This document shows, piece after piece, positions 22,797 through 30,475 of a stretch of DNA of 35,989 bases. The DNA lies in contig WLMZ01000023.1 of NCBI GenBank assembly GCA_009726095.1, positions 1 through 35,989 on the forward strand. Reading direction: 5' to 3'. A program made the translations under genes and the position numbers. Within the stretch, counting starts at the first letter, position 1. Every line of letters starts with the position of its first letter. The notes under the pieces are model-generated. The model ran no database searches. It was not told the origin of the DNA and saw only the letters and a program-made list of their open reading frames with translations. The stretch is from Actinomycetota bacterium. Its GTDB lineage: Bacteria; Actinomycetota; Acidimicrobiia; Acidimicrobiales; Ilumatobacteraceae.

Positions 22797-23816
22797 ATGA
22801 AGGTTGATGGAGGCATCGGCACGGACCTGAGCAAGGTCGCCGCACAAGCCAAGGAAGTGGAGGCCGCCGGTTACACCGGCGCATGGACGGCCGAGACCAG
22901 TCACGACCCGTTCTTCCCGCTGCTGCTCGCCGCCGAACACACCACCACGCTCGAACTGGGCACCTCGATCGCTGTTGCATTCGCCCGGAACCCCATGACG
23001 CTCGCCAACATCGGCTGGGATCTGCAGAGCTTCTCGAAGGGCCGTTTCGTGATGGGTCTCGGCAGCCAGATCAAGCCGCACATCACCAAGCGGTTCAGCA
23101 TGGAGTGGAGCCACCCCGCCGCCCGCATGCGCGAGATGGTGTTGGCCATGCGCGCCATCTGGGACACATGGCTCAACGGCACTCCGCTGGCGTTTCGCGG
23201 CGAGTTCTACACGCACACGCTGATGACGCCGTTCTTCGCCCCCGAGGCATCTGACATCAGCGCCTACGGCGTTCCCAAGATCTTCCTTGCCGGTGTCGGC
23301 GAGCTGATGACCGAGGTTGCCGGCGAGGTGTGCGACGGCTTCATCTGTCACGGCTTCACCACCGAGAAGTATCTGCGCGAGGTCACCATCCCGGCGCTGG
23401 CCCGCGGCCGCGCCAAGGCGGGCAAGACCATGGAGGGTTTCGAGATCGTCGGGCCCAGCTTCGTGGTCACCGGTACCACCGACGCCGAGATGGCGGCAGC
23501 CGTTGCCGGTACCCGCCAACAGATTGCCTTCTACGGATCCACCCCCGCCTACAAGAACGTGCTCGACATCCACGGATGGGGCGGCCTGCAGGAGCAGCTG
23601 AACACGCTGAGCAAGCAGGGCAAGTGGGTCGAGATGGGCAACCTCATCGACGACGAGATCCTCAACACCTTCGCCGTGGTCGGTGAGCCCGAGCAGATTG
23701 CGCCCGAGCTGCACCGACGCTACGGCGATGTCATCCAACGGATCAGCTTCTACGCCCCGTACAAGACCGATCCGGTTCGTTGGCAGAAGGTGCTCGAGGA
23801 CGTGAAGGCCTCGTAA
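22797..23816 (+). CDS. LLM-class F420-dependent oxidoreductase
   Basis: Members of the luciferase-like monooxygenase superfamily with this sequence style use coenzyme F420 in actinobacteria. The 339-residue TIM-barrel protein shows Gly-Tyr-Thr-Gly-Ala-Trp-Thr-Ala-Glu (about 22-30), Leu-Gly-Thr-Ser-Ile-Ala-Val-Ala-Phe-Ala-Arg-Asn-Pro (about 56-68), Gly-Arg-Phe-Val-Met-Gly-Leu-Gly-Ser-Gln (about 83-92) and a Cys-Asp-Gly-Phe segment. It resembles the subgroup annotated as TIGR03617. Substrate unknown. The ATG has AGGGGG about eight bases upstream. It lies 77 bp after the kinase operon on the same strand and converges with the next gene, with only 19 bp between stops and no terminator seen. Confidence 0.9.
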   Translation: MKVDGGIGTDLSKVAAQAKEVEAAGYTGAWTAETSHDPFFPLLLAAEHTTTLELGTSIAVAFARNPMTLANIGWDLQSFSKGRFVMGLGSQIKPHITKRFSMEWSHPAARMREMVLAMRAIWDTWLNGTPLAFRGEFYTHTLMTPFFAPEASDISAYGVPKIFLAGVGELMTEVAGEVCDGFICHGFTTEKYLREVTIPALARGRAKAGKTMEGFEIVGPSFVVTGTTDAEMAAAVAGTRQQIAFYGSTPAYKNVLDIHGWGGLQEQLNTLSKQGKWVEMGNLIDDEILNTFAVVGEPEQIAPELHRRYGDVIQRISFYAPYKTDPVRWQKVLEDVKAS

Positions 23817-23835
23817 CAGTTCGCCGCAGAGGGCA

Positions 23836-24873
23836 TCACGGGGTCTTCGACGGATCCTGCCCGGCCGGCACGGTGGTACCGGAGTCGTCGGACATGACGA
23901 TCATCGCTGGCGCCCAGGTGGAGGTCAGGCCAGTGATGTCGATGAACCCACTCCCACCCCCAAGGAACATCGTCAACATGAAGCTTGTACCGATGTAGTC
24001 GTTGATGGCCACCGTGTAGCACCCAGCAGCCGTACGGTCCGTGTAGTCGAAGTGGTCGACGTTCGCCACGGCCGTGCGCTCCACATTGATCGTGTCGACC
24101 TTGGCGACACCACTGGCGTCTTTGATGCAATAGGTGACGCTCTTCAGCCCGTATGCGACACCGAACTGACTCAGCGGCCCGATGATCGGCATCTCGATCG
24201 CACCGTTACCACCGGTCACTCTGGTCGCGTTGGCGTAGAGGCCCACAGACGTGGGCGGCATTCCGGCGTTCACAAACGCCAGCACGCTGTGGCTCATCAC
24301 GATGTCAGACCGCACCTCCGCCTTCGTGTAGTACCGGTCGTCGTGGTCGTGGTCGGCGTAGTACCCCACCACGTCGGCCAGGACCGACACCGTGCCTGCG
24401 GGGTTGAACATCTTGATCTTGCCGTCGGCCGACAACTTCGAATCGACCTTGTTCGGAGTGGGCGGCGAGCCAGGGACCCAGTTGAGGTTGGACGCCTGCG
24501 GCCGGTCAGCGTCGGCTGGCCAGATCGTGAGATAGCTCGCTGCCGAGCCACCAACGGCGGTCACGTTCATCGCAACCGCCACCGCCTCGGCAGGGATCAC
24601 GCAATGACCGTTCGTGCCGACAACCGGTTGGGTGTAGACCTCTCCGGCTGTCAGCGGCGCGCCACGTGGTCCCACCTGTAGATCCGGTGGACGCAGGTCG
24701 AACAGCCGGCACGGGGTGATCGCTACGAACACTGCCCGCTGCCCGGAGCTGATCACGGGATTGACGATCGCGTTGGTGACAGCAAATCCACCTGCGCCGA
24801 GCGACACAGCAACGGCAGCGCCAACCGCGGCCCACCGCGCTCTCGACAGGCTCACTGACCCAGATTGCTTCAT
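23836..24873 (-). CDS. secreted protein with actinobacterial beta-sandwich domain and HDHDDRYYTKAEV segment
   Basis: The 345-residue protein has a signal sequence or membrane anchor (about 10-38). A beta domain (about 48-173) follows with Pro-Cys-Arg-Leu-Phe-Asp-Leu-Arg, Ala-Val-Ala-Met-Asn-Val-Thr-Ala-Val, Ser-Asn-Leu-Asn-Trp and Val-Leu-Ala-Asp-Val-Val-Gly-Tyr-Tyr. This pattern recurs in many secreted actinobacterial proteins, alone or beside hydrolase domains. It is followed at once by His-Asp-His-Asp-Asp-Arg-Tyr-Tyr-Thr-Lys-Ala-Glu-Val, a trimerisation-like motif also found in phage tail fibres, then by a 140-residue C-terminal domain I do not recognise. The ATG at 24873 is supported by AAGGG eight bases upstream. 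The 291-bp region to the divergent gene at 25165 contains only promoter-like sequence. Confidence 0.82.
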   Translation of the reverse strand: MKQSGSVSLSRARWAAVGAAVAVSLGAGGFAVTNAIVNPVISSGQRAVFVAITPCRLFDLRPPDLQVGPRGAPLTAGEVYTQPVVGTNGHCVIPAEAVAVAMNVTAVGGSAASYLTIWPADADRPQASNLNWVPGSPPTPNKVDSKLSADGKIKMFNPAGTVSVLADVVGYYADHDHDDRYYTKAEVRSDIVMSHSVLAFVNAGMPPTSVGLYANATRVTGGNGAIEMPIIGPLSQFGVAYGLKSVTYCIKDASGVAKVDTINVERTAVANVDHFDYTDRTAAGCYTVAINDYIGTSFMLTMFLGGGSGFIDITGLTSTWAPAMIVMSDDSGTTVPAGQDPSKTP

Positions 24874-25164
24874 GGTGACACACCCTTCGTCCAGCGGACC
24901 GGCTCCCGAATGGGACCCGTTGCCCCAACCCTTCCGGACGCCAACGGCCGCGCATAGAGGCTTTTGGCATGTTGACCGCCACTCGCGTGCGGAGTGTTCC
25001 CCGTCCCCGGCCCACGGCGTGCTCATCGACGCGCAGAGTCCCTGTTACTGTGACGAAACTCGGCCGTCGCGGATGGTGGCTCCACAGGTATCCGCAACGC
25101 TGCTCTGGATGAACAGCTCACCCTGATTTCGGCTGATTGACCCCACCCCAGACAGGCAGAAACC

Positions 25165-26358
25165 ATGACACCACCAGCCACCGACGATGTACTGGCCACC
25201 GACGATGTACTGGCTTGCATCGTCGCCGAACTGGCCGCCGTTCGGGCCGAACTCGCTGAGTTGAAGGCAACGCAGCTGCAGTCCAGCGGCACGCTTGCTG
25301 CGGCCCAGCAACCTGAGCCTCCCGCCGGCCCCGCTCATACCGCCGTAGCAGACGAGCTTGCTGTCACCAGTCGTCGGCGCCTGTTCGCCATCGCCGGCGG
25401 AACCGCTGCGGCCGCCGTGATCCTGGGTACGACAACATCGGCGTCACCGGCGGCGGCGCTGCCCGGCTACGCAGCCGCTGTTGCCTTTGGTGACATCAAC
25501 ACAGCGATGGCAACGACAGCGAAGAAGACCCACCTCGACTACTCCCCGGCGACGAGCAGCGGCGACAACCTCTTTCTGGTCAGCGACGCCTCACCCGATG
25601 CAGGGTCGCCCTATCCGGCCGCCGTGGCCGGCTATGCCACCACAGCAGTAACAAACGGCGTGCTCGGAGCGTCGACCGTCATCGGAGGCTTCGGCATCGT
25701 GGGCGAGGCGCTCGGAGGTCCCGGCGCCGCCGGCGTGTTCGGAATGTCGAACGAGGGAATCGGTGTTGCCGGGACATCGACAGCTGGATATGACATTGCG
25801 GCGGTCGGCAACGGGCGCCTCTTCGTCGTCGAGCACACTCCGGGCGGAGCTCCCACATCGGGCGACCACAGACTCGGCGAGCTCATCCGCGACGGCGAGG
25901 GCGATTGGTTCGTGTGCTACGTCGATGGCACCCCTGGCAGTTGGCGCAAGCTCGGCGGCGGCACCACGGCCGGCGCGCTGCACGTCATCAACCCAACCCG
26001 CGTCTACGACTCGCGTCTCGCCGGGGGCACGCTCGCCGCAGGCAGCAGTCGCTCCGTCAGCGTGAAGGATGGCATCGACATCTCCAGCGGGGTCGTCAAC
26101 AGCCTCGACGTCGTCCCCGCCGGCGCCACCGCCATCGCGTACAACCTCACCGTCATTCCGTCACCCGGTTCTGGCTTCCTCGCTGTCACACCCGGTGACG
26201 CCGCTGGATTCAGCGCATCAACCATCAACTGGACGCCCACTACCGGCGTGCTTGCCAACGGCACCCTCGTCGCCCTCGACACCACCCGCCACGTCAAGGT
26301 GTTCGCAGGCGGCGGCGGCACCCAGTTCATCATTGACATCAGCGGCTACTACCTCTAG
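25165..26358 (+). CDS. Tat-exported surface protein with glycine-repeat region and C-terminal beta-sandwich domain
   Basis: The 397-residue protein starts with a cytoplasmic segment (1-68) that contains a coiled-coil-like Ala/Glu/Leu stretch. A twin-arginine signal follows: Thr-Ser-Arg-Arg-Arg-Leu-Phe (about 68-74) and a hydrophobic Ala/Gly run to about 99. Residues about 150-220 carry Gly-x-x-Gly-x-x-Gly repeats resembling short beta-helix repeats. The C-terminal domain (about 272-397) is the same type as in the divergent gene: Pro-Thr-Arg-Val-Tyr-Asp-Ser-Arg, Ala-Tyr-Asn-Leu-Thr-Val, Thr-Ile-Asn-Trp and Ile-Asp-Ile-Ser-Gly-Tyr-Tyr-Leu at the end. No enzyme motif is visible; a surface structural or adhesive role is inferred. 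Its TAG stop shares CTAG with the stop of the convergent deacetylase gene. Confidence 0.82.
   Translation: MTPPATDDVLATDDVLACIVAELAAVRAELAELKATQLQSSGTLAAAQQPEPPAGPAHTAVADELAVTSRRRLFAIAGGTAAAAVILGTTTSASPAAALPGYAAAVAFGDINTAMATTAKKTHLDYSPATSSGDNLFLVSDASPDAGSPYPAAVAGYATTAVTNGVLGASTVIGGFGIVGEALGGPGAAGVFGMSNEGIGVAGTSTAGYDIAAVGNGRLFVVEHTPGGAPTSGDHRLGELIRDGEGDWFVCYVDGTPGSWRKLGGGTTAGALHVINPTRVYDSRLAGGTLAAGSSRSVSVKDGIDISSGVVNSLDVVPAGATAIAYNLTVIPSPGSGFLAVTPGDAAGFSASTINWTPTTGVLANGTLVALDTTRHVKVFAGGGGTQFIIDISGYYL
25177..25212 (+). repeat. 18-bp tandem duplication in the N-terminus of the Tat-exported protein
   Basis: GCCACCGACGATGTACTG occurs twice in a row without mismatch. It encodes a duplicated Ala-Thr-Asp-Asp-Val-Leu and looks like a recent slippage event. 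Confidence 0.9.
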
Positions 26359-27398
26359 GCGCCGAGACCGACCAACCAGCGGCGCACGTTGTCGCCCAGC
26401 GCCGCAACGTCGTATCCGCCCTCCTGCAGGACCACGGTGGGCAGGTCCAGCGCATTCACCAGCGCGCCGCATCGCTCGAATCCATCGGCGGTGACCGACA
26501 GGTCGCAGATGGGGTCGGTGATGAAGGTGTCGAGGCCCAACGACACGATCACCAGGCTGGGGCCGAACGCCCCGATGGCTTCGCACGCCCGCTCCAACGC
26601 CGCCACGTAGGCGTCGTCGTCGGTACGCGCCGGCAGTGGCAGGTTGAGGTTGAGTCCCGCTCCCCTGCCTGCTCCGGTCTCGTCGGCATAGCCCACCGTG
26701 TACGGATAGGCGTTGGTGGGATCACCGTGCAGCGACACATACTGCACGTCGTCGCGCGAGTAGAAGATCTCCTGCGTGCCGTTGCCATGGTGGTAGTCGA
26801 CGTCGAGCACGGTCACCTTGGTACCGGTGGTCGCAGCCACATGGTTCGCTGCGATTGCGGCATTGTTGAAATAGCAATAACCGCCGTACAGCGTGGTCGT
26901 GGCGTGATGCCCCGGAGGCCGGCACAGGCCGTACGCCGACCGCTCTCCGCCGAGCACCAACTGCGTGGCCGAAAGTGCGGTGTCCACCGCAGCGAGCGCA
27001 GCCGTATAGGTCCCATTGGTCAACGGCGTGGTGGTCTCGAAGCACCACCACCCCAGGCGGCCGTTCACCGAGACAGGCTCACGCCCCTCGGTCATACCGT
27101 GGCGCAGGGCCGGCCGGTAGAAGACGTCGGGCACCACATCGGCCGTTGGGCCGGCTGCGACCTGGTACTCGGCCCAGGCAGTGCTGAGGAAACGCAGCAG
27201 ACCCGGATCATGCACGGCGGCGATCGGCGATGTGCCCCACTCCGTGGGCGCCACCAGTTGGAAACGCGTGTCGTCGCGCAGCGTGGCGTGAATGGCTTCG
27301 CCCCGGCCAACGTGCTCCCACGGCGACATGAGCCGCGACTGCTCGATGCCGGTCTGCGGGTCGTGCTGCAGGTGCAACGGTGTGTAGACGACCTTCAT
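26355..27398 (-). CDS. acetylpolyamine amidohydrolase / class II histone deacetylase-like protein
   Basis: The zinc-dependent arginase/deacetylase fold removes acetyl groups from acetylpolyamines or acetyl-lysine. The 347-residue protein has all core residues: Pro-Pro-Gly-His164-His165 (general base pair), Asp199-Val-Asp201-Tyr-His203-His-Gly-Asn-Gly, Leu-Gly-Leu-Asp290 and Glu-Gly-Gly-Tyr329. The zinc ligands should be Asp201, His203 and Asp290. Phe-Glu-Thr-Thr-Thr-Pro-Leu-Thr-x-Gly-Thr (120-130) resembles the acetylpolyamine amidohydrolase type more than histone deacetylases. The ATG lies five bases after the acyl-AMP ligase stop, so they form an operon. The stop overlaps that of the opposite gene. 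Substrate unproven. Confidence 0.92.
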   Translation of the reverse strand: MKVVYTPLHLQHDPQTGIEQSRLMSPWEHVGRGEAIHATLRDDTRFQLVAPTEWGTSPIAAVHDPGLLRFLSTAWAEYQVAAGPTADVVPDVFYRPALRHGMTEGREPVSVNGRLGWWCFETTTPLTNGTYTAALAAVDTALSATQLVLGGERSAYGLCRPPGHHATTTLYGGYCYFNNAAIAANHVAATTGTKVTVLDVDYHHGNGTQEIFYSRDDVQYVSLHGDPTNAYPYTVGYADETGAGRGAGLNLNLPLPARTDDDAYVAALERACEAIGAFGPSLVIVSLGLDTFITDPICDLSVTADGFERCGALVNALDLPTVVLQEGGYDVAALGDNVRRWLVGLGA

Positions 27399-27403
27399 CT
27401 GGA

Positions 27404-29101
27404 TCAGGACGGCGCGAAGAGTTCGAGTTCTTCGTTGAGGTACTGCTCGCGACACTTGGCGCGCTGCAGTTTGCCCGACGATGTCTTGGGCAGCGTGCCG
27501 GCCTTCACCAGCATCACGTCGCGAGGCGGCAGGCCACACACCTCGATGGTGCGATGGTGGATGGCCTCGCGCACCGCCAGCGGGTCCTCGGTGCGCACCT
27601 CGGCCACGACAATGACGGTTTCCTTGCCCTTGTAGCCCTCGATGCCGAAGGCAATCACATTGCCGGCGCGGACGCCGTCGAGCCCGCCGACCGCACGTTC
27701 GATGTCCTCGGGGAACACATTGCGGCCACCGACGATGATGACATCTTTGATGCGACCGCACAGCACGAGTTCGCCATCGAGCATGTAGCCGAGGTCGCCC
27801 GTGCACAACCACCCGTCGCGAAACATCGCGGCCGTGGCATCGGGCCGCTTGTAGTAGCCGGGGGTCACCGAGGTGCCGCGGATGAGCAGTTCGCCAACAT
27901 GGCGCTCGGGCAACTCCTGGCGGGTGTCGGGATGCACGATGCACATCTCGAGATCGGGCACCGGACGACCCAGCAGCGGCAGGCGACGCACGGCATCGGC
28001 CTCGGTGTCGGGGGTCATGTCGATGGGCCTGGCAACTCGATCGCGCTCGAGCACGACGCGGTCCACGTCATCGGTTCGCAGACCCCGGTGGCGGGGCGGA
28101 AAGGCGCCGCCAATCGCGACCTCGGCCATGCCGAACGCTGGGAACACGCTGCCGGGCTTGAAGCCGAAGCGGGCAGCCGCCGCCACGAACGCCTCGACGG
28201 CGGAGGGGTCGACGGGTTCGGCTCCGCTGAGGGCGAGCGTGAGTTGCGACAGGTCGAGACCCTCCATGCGTTTGAGGGCCCTCGTGGCCAGCACCCAGGA
28301 GAAGTTGGGTCCGGCGGTGGCAGTGCCGCGATTGTCGCTGATCCACTGCATCCAGTTGCCGGGGTGGGCCATGAAGTCCTGCGGTGCCGCCTGCACCAAC
28401 TGGCACCCGTTGGTCATCGGGATCGACAGGAACCCGACCAGGCCCATGTCGTGGTACAACGGCAACCACGACACCATGACCTCATCGGGGCCGAGCTCGG
28501 CCGCCGCACACGAAGCGTCGATATTGGCGGTGAGTACCCGATCAGGGATCATCACGCCCTTTGGCTCGCTGGTGGAACCGCTGGTGTACTGCAAGATGAC
28601 GAGGCGTTCGGGGTCGTTGGCCGGAATCTCGAGGCGCTCACCCGAGGGATTGCCCGGGCGCGGCATGACGGCTGCCATCGGCTCGAGCGGCGGGTCGCCG
28701 GGACCCGACTGGTAGAAGGCAGCGAGCGCATCGTCGATGAGCACCAACTTGGCGTCGCCGTGCAGGATACGCGCCCGCGTGCTCTCGACGAACGCCTCGA
28801 GTGACGCCATCCGCATGGGGAGCGGCAGCACCATGCTGGCGATCCCGCTGAGCCAGCAACCCTGGATGATGGTCATCAACGAACGACTGGTGGGACCGAG
28901 AATGGCGACGTGGTCGCCCGGCACCAGACCACGCGCCTGCAGGGCTGCGCCGACGGCACGGGCTTCGTCGTGGATCTGCCCCCACGAGAAGAAATCCGGG
29001 CCTTCGGTGGGCGTGACCGACGATCCGACGAAGCGGACACCGGTGGGACGGTCGGCGGCACGCTGCAGGCGGTCGGTGATGGAACCAGTGATCAGTGACA
29101 T
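27404..29101 (-). CDS. fatty acyl-AMP ligase (FAAL) / acyl-activating enzyme
   Basis: The 565-residue ANL-superfamily enzyme activates a fatty acid to acyl-AMP. Tyr-Thr-Ser-Gly-Ser-Thr-Ser-Glu-Pro-Lys-Gly is the P-loop. Trp-Leu-Pro-Leu-Tyr-His-Asp-Met-Gly-Leu is typical of FAALs. Phe-Gly-Met-Ala-Glu is the adenine-binding motif, followed by an inserted stretch with Val-Asp-Arg-x5-Asp-Arg-Val-Ala before the hinge. Thr-Gly-Asp-Leu-Gly and a C-terminal Pro-Lys-Thr-Ser-Ser-Gly-Lys-Leu-Gln catalytic lysine complete the enzyme. FAALs pass the acyl-AMP to a carrier protein rather than CoA, but no carrier or polyketide synthase gene lies in the window. The ATG at 29101 has GGAGG three bases upstream, closer than usual; 29146 is an alternative start. 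Confidence 0.9.
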   Translation of the reverse strand: MSLITGSITDRLQRAADRPTGVRFVGSSVTPTEGPDFFSWGQIHDEARAVGAALQARGLVPGDHVAILGPTSRSLMTIIQGCWLSGIASMVLPLPMRMASLEAFVESTRARILHGDAKLVLIDDALAAFYQSGPGDPPLEPMAAVMPRPGNPSGERLEIPANDPERLVILQYTSGSTSEPKGVMIPDRVLTANIDASCAAAELGPDEVMVSWLPLYHDMGLVGFLSIPMTNGCQLVQAAPQDFMAHPGNWMQWISDNRGTATAGPNFSWVLATRALKRMEGLDLSQLTLALSGAEPVDPSAVEAFVAAAARFGFKPGSVFPAFGMAEVAIGGAFPPRHRGLRTDDVDRVVLERDRVARPIDMTPDTEADAVRRLPLLGRPVPDLEMCIVHPDTRQELPERHVGELLIRGTSVTPGYYKRPDATAAMFRDGWLCTGDLGYMLDGELVLCGRIKDVIIVGGRNVFPEDIERAVGGLDGVRAGNVIAFGIEGYKGKETVIVVAEVRTEDPLAVREAIHHRTIEVCGLPPRDVMLVKAGTLPKTSSGKLQRAKCREQYLNEELELFAPS

Positions 29102-29161
29102 AGACCTCCACAAACTAGTGGGCGGGGGAACTTTGCCTCGGTTCACAACGACTAATCAACA

Positions 29162-29743
29162 GTGAATGTGTTACACGCGCAGTTGTTCTTTGCCACGCTC
29201 GGCGTGGCCGTGCTCGCATTCGTCCTGGTCCTGATCGGTATCAGCATCGCATCCGTACGCGTGCCCACCGCCCGTGACCTACTGGTGGCGCTGTCTCCGG
29301 CGGGCCTCGCCCTGGCCGCGATGATCGCCATCACCTGCATGTTCGGCAGCCTCTACTTCTCCGAGTCCGCCCACTACCTGCCGTGCACGCTGTGCTGGTA
29401 CCAACGCATTGTCATGTACTCGCTGGCGGTCATCTTGACCATTGCAGCCTTCCGGCGCGATCGGGCGGTGCGGGTGTACGTCCTGCCCCTGGCGGGCATC
29501 GGCATCATCATCTCCAGCTACCACTATCTGCTCGAGCGCTTCCCGCAACTCGATACCGGCGTGTGCAACACCACCATCCCCTGCGAGTACGTATGGTTCG
29601 AGCGCTTCGGGTTCGTGACCCTGCCGTTCATGGCGCTCGTTGGGTTCGTGGCCATCGCCCTCCTCGCCAGCCTGCCCTCCCCCGCCATGCTCGATGACGA
29701 ATCACTCGACAACACCGAAACCCCCCTCACGACCAAGGAGTAA
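29162..29743 (+). CDS. DsbB/BdbC-like disulfide bond formation membrane protein
   Basis: DsbB-type proteins reoxidise a periplasmic thiol oxidase and pass the electrons to quinone. The 193-residue protein has five hydrophobic segments: an extra N-terminal one (about 7-30), then the four-helix DsbB core. Pro-Cys75-Thr-Leu-Cys78-Trp-Tyr-Gln-Arg is the first-loop pair and ends in the quinone-site Gln-Arg. Cys135 and Cys141 form the second external pair. The four cysteines match DsbB/BdbC. Many actinobacteria use a VKOR homologue instead, so this is a less common choice. The start is GTG at 29162; no strong ribosome binding site is seen. The partner gene follows after four bases. Confidence 0.9.
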   Translation: MNVLHAQLFFATLGVAVLAFVLVLIGISIASVRVPTARDLLVALSPAGLALAAMIAITCMFGSLYFSESAHYLPCTLCWYQRIVMYSLAVILTIAAFRRDRAVRVYVLPLAGIGIIISSYHYLLERFPQLDTGVCNTTIPCEYVWFERFGFVTLPFMALVGFVAIALLASLPSPAMLDDESLDNTETPLTTKE

Positions 29744-29747
29744 CACC

Positions 29748-30419
29748 GTGGCTTCCCCCAGCCCGAAGATGCCTGCCCGGAAGAAGGGCAAGAAGAACCC
29801 CACCACCACGTTGTGGATCATCATCAGCGCGCTGCTGGTCGCCGTGGTCGGTATCGCCGCCGTCATTGCCTTCACCGGCGACAACAAGCCCATCACCGCC
29901 GCCCCGTCGGCCGACCTCGAGCAATACCGGCCGGTGACGGTCACGGGTGTGCCACTGGCCCCGATGGACGGATCGGCAACCGATCCTGCCGTCGGCACAC
30001 AGGCCCCAGAAATCGTCGGCGCCTCATTCGACGGAACACCCGTGAGCATCAAGCCGGGCGCACCCACGCTCGTCGTGTTGCTCGCGCACTGGTGCCCTCA
30101 CTGTCAGCGCGAGGTGCCCCGTCTGGTCGACTGGAACAAGGCTGGCAAGCTCCCCGCTGGCGTGAACGTGGTCGGTATCGCCACCGGCACCAGCCCCGAT
30201 AAGCCCAACTTCCCGCCGTCGTCGTGGCTCAGCACAGAAGGCTGGCCATGGCCGGTCCTCGCTGACAGCGGCACACGTGTAGCCGCCGATGCGCTCGGCC
30301 TCACCGGCTTCCCCACGTTCGTGTTCCTCGATGCGCAGGGCAAGGTGCTGTTCCGCACCAGCGGCGAAGTAGAGATGACCACCCTCAGCGGCATGATCGC
30401 CAAATCTATGGGTGCCTGA
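29748..30419 (+). CDS. membrane-anchored thioredoxin-like protein with CPHC active site
   Basis: The 223-residue protein has a basic cytoplasmic N-terminus, one transmembrane anchor (about 22-42) and an extracytoplasmic TlpA/redoxin-like domain (about 80-223). The active site is His-Trp-Cys116-Pro-His-Cys119, and Gly-Phe-Pro189-Thr is the cis-proline loop. The CPHC dipeptide is that of oxidising DsbA rather than reducing TlpA/ResA, although the surrounding fold is redoxin-like. Placed four bases after the DsbB-like gene, it is the obvious partner: it would insert disulfides into exported proteins and be reoxidised by DsbB. The GTG start has AAGGAG seven bases upstream, the strongest ribosome binding site in this region. 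Confidence 0.92.
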   Translation: MASPSPKMPARKKGKKNPTTTLWIIISALLVAVVGIAAVIAFTGDNKPITAAPSADLEQYRPVTVTGVPLAPMDGSATDPAVGTQAPEIVGASFDGTPVSIKPGAPTLVVLLAHWCPHCQREVPRLVDWNKAGKLPAGVNVVGIATGTSPDKPNFPPSSWLSTEGWPWPVLADSGTRVAADALGLTGFPTFVFLDAQGKVLFRTSGEVEMTTLSGMIAKSMGA

Positions 30420-30460
30420 CCCGAACCAGTCAGGAACGCGTCATCCACACGGCGCGCTCG

Positions 30461-30466
30461 TAAACT
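30461..30466 (+). promoter_or_regulatory. -10 element TAAACT upstream of leuS
   Basis: TAAACT ends nine bases before the leuS ATG, predicting a leader of about three bases. No T-box or peptide attenuator is visible in the 56-bp gap. Confidence 0.5.
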
Positions 30467-30475
30467 CTGGGGTCT

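Noticed and set aside
27380-28804. 474-codon plus-strand frame opposite the acyl-AMP ligase
   Set aside because: Shadow of the ligase; low complexity and no domain.
30420-30475. T-box or leader-peptide attenuator before leuS
   Set aside because: The 56-bp gap is too short and a -10 hexamer lies nine bases from the start codon.
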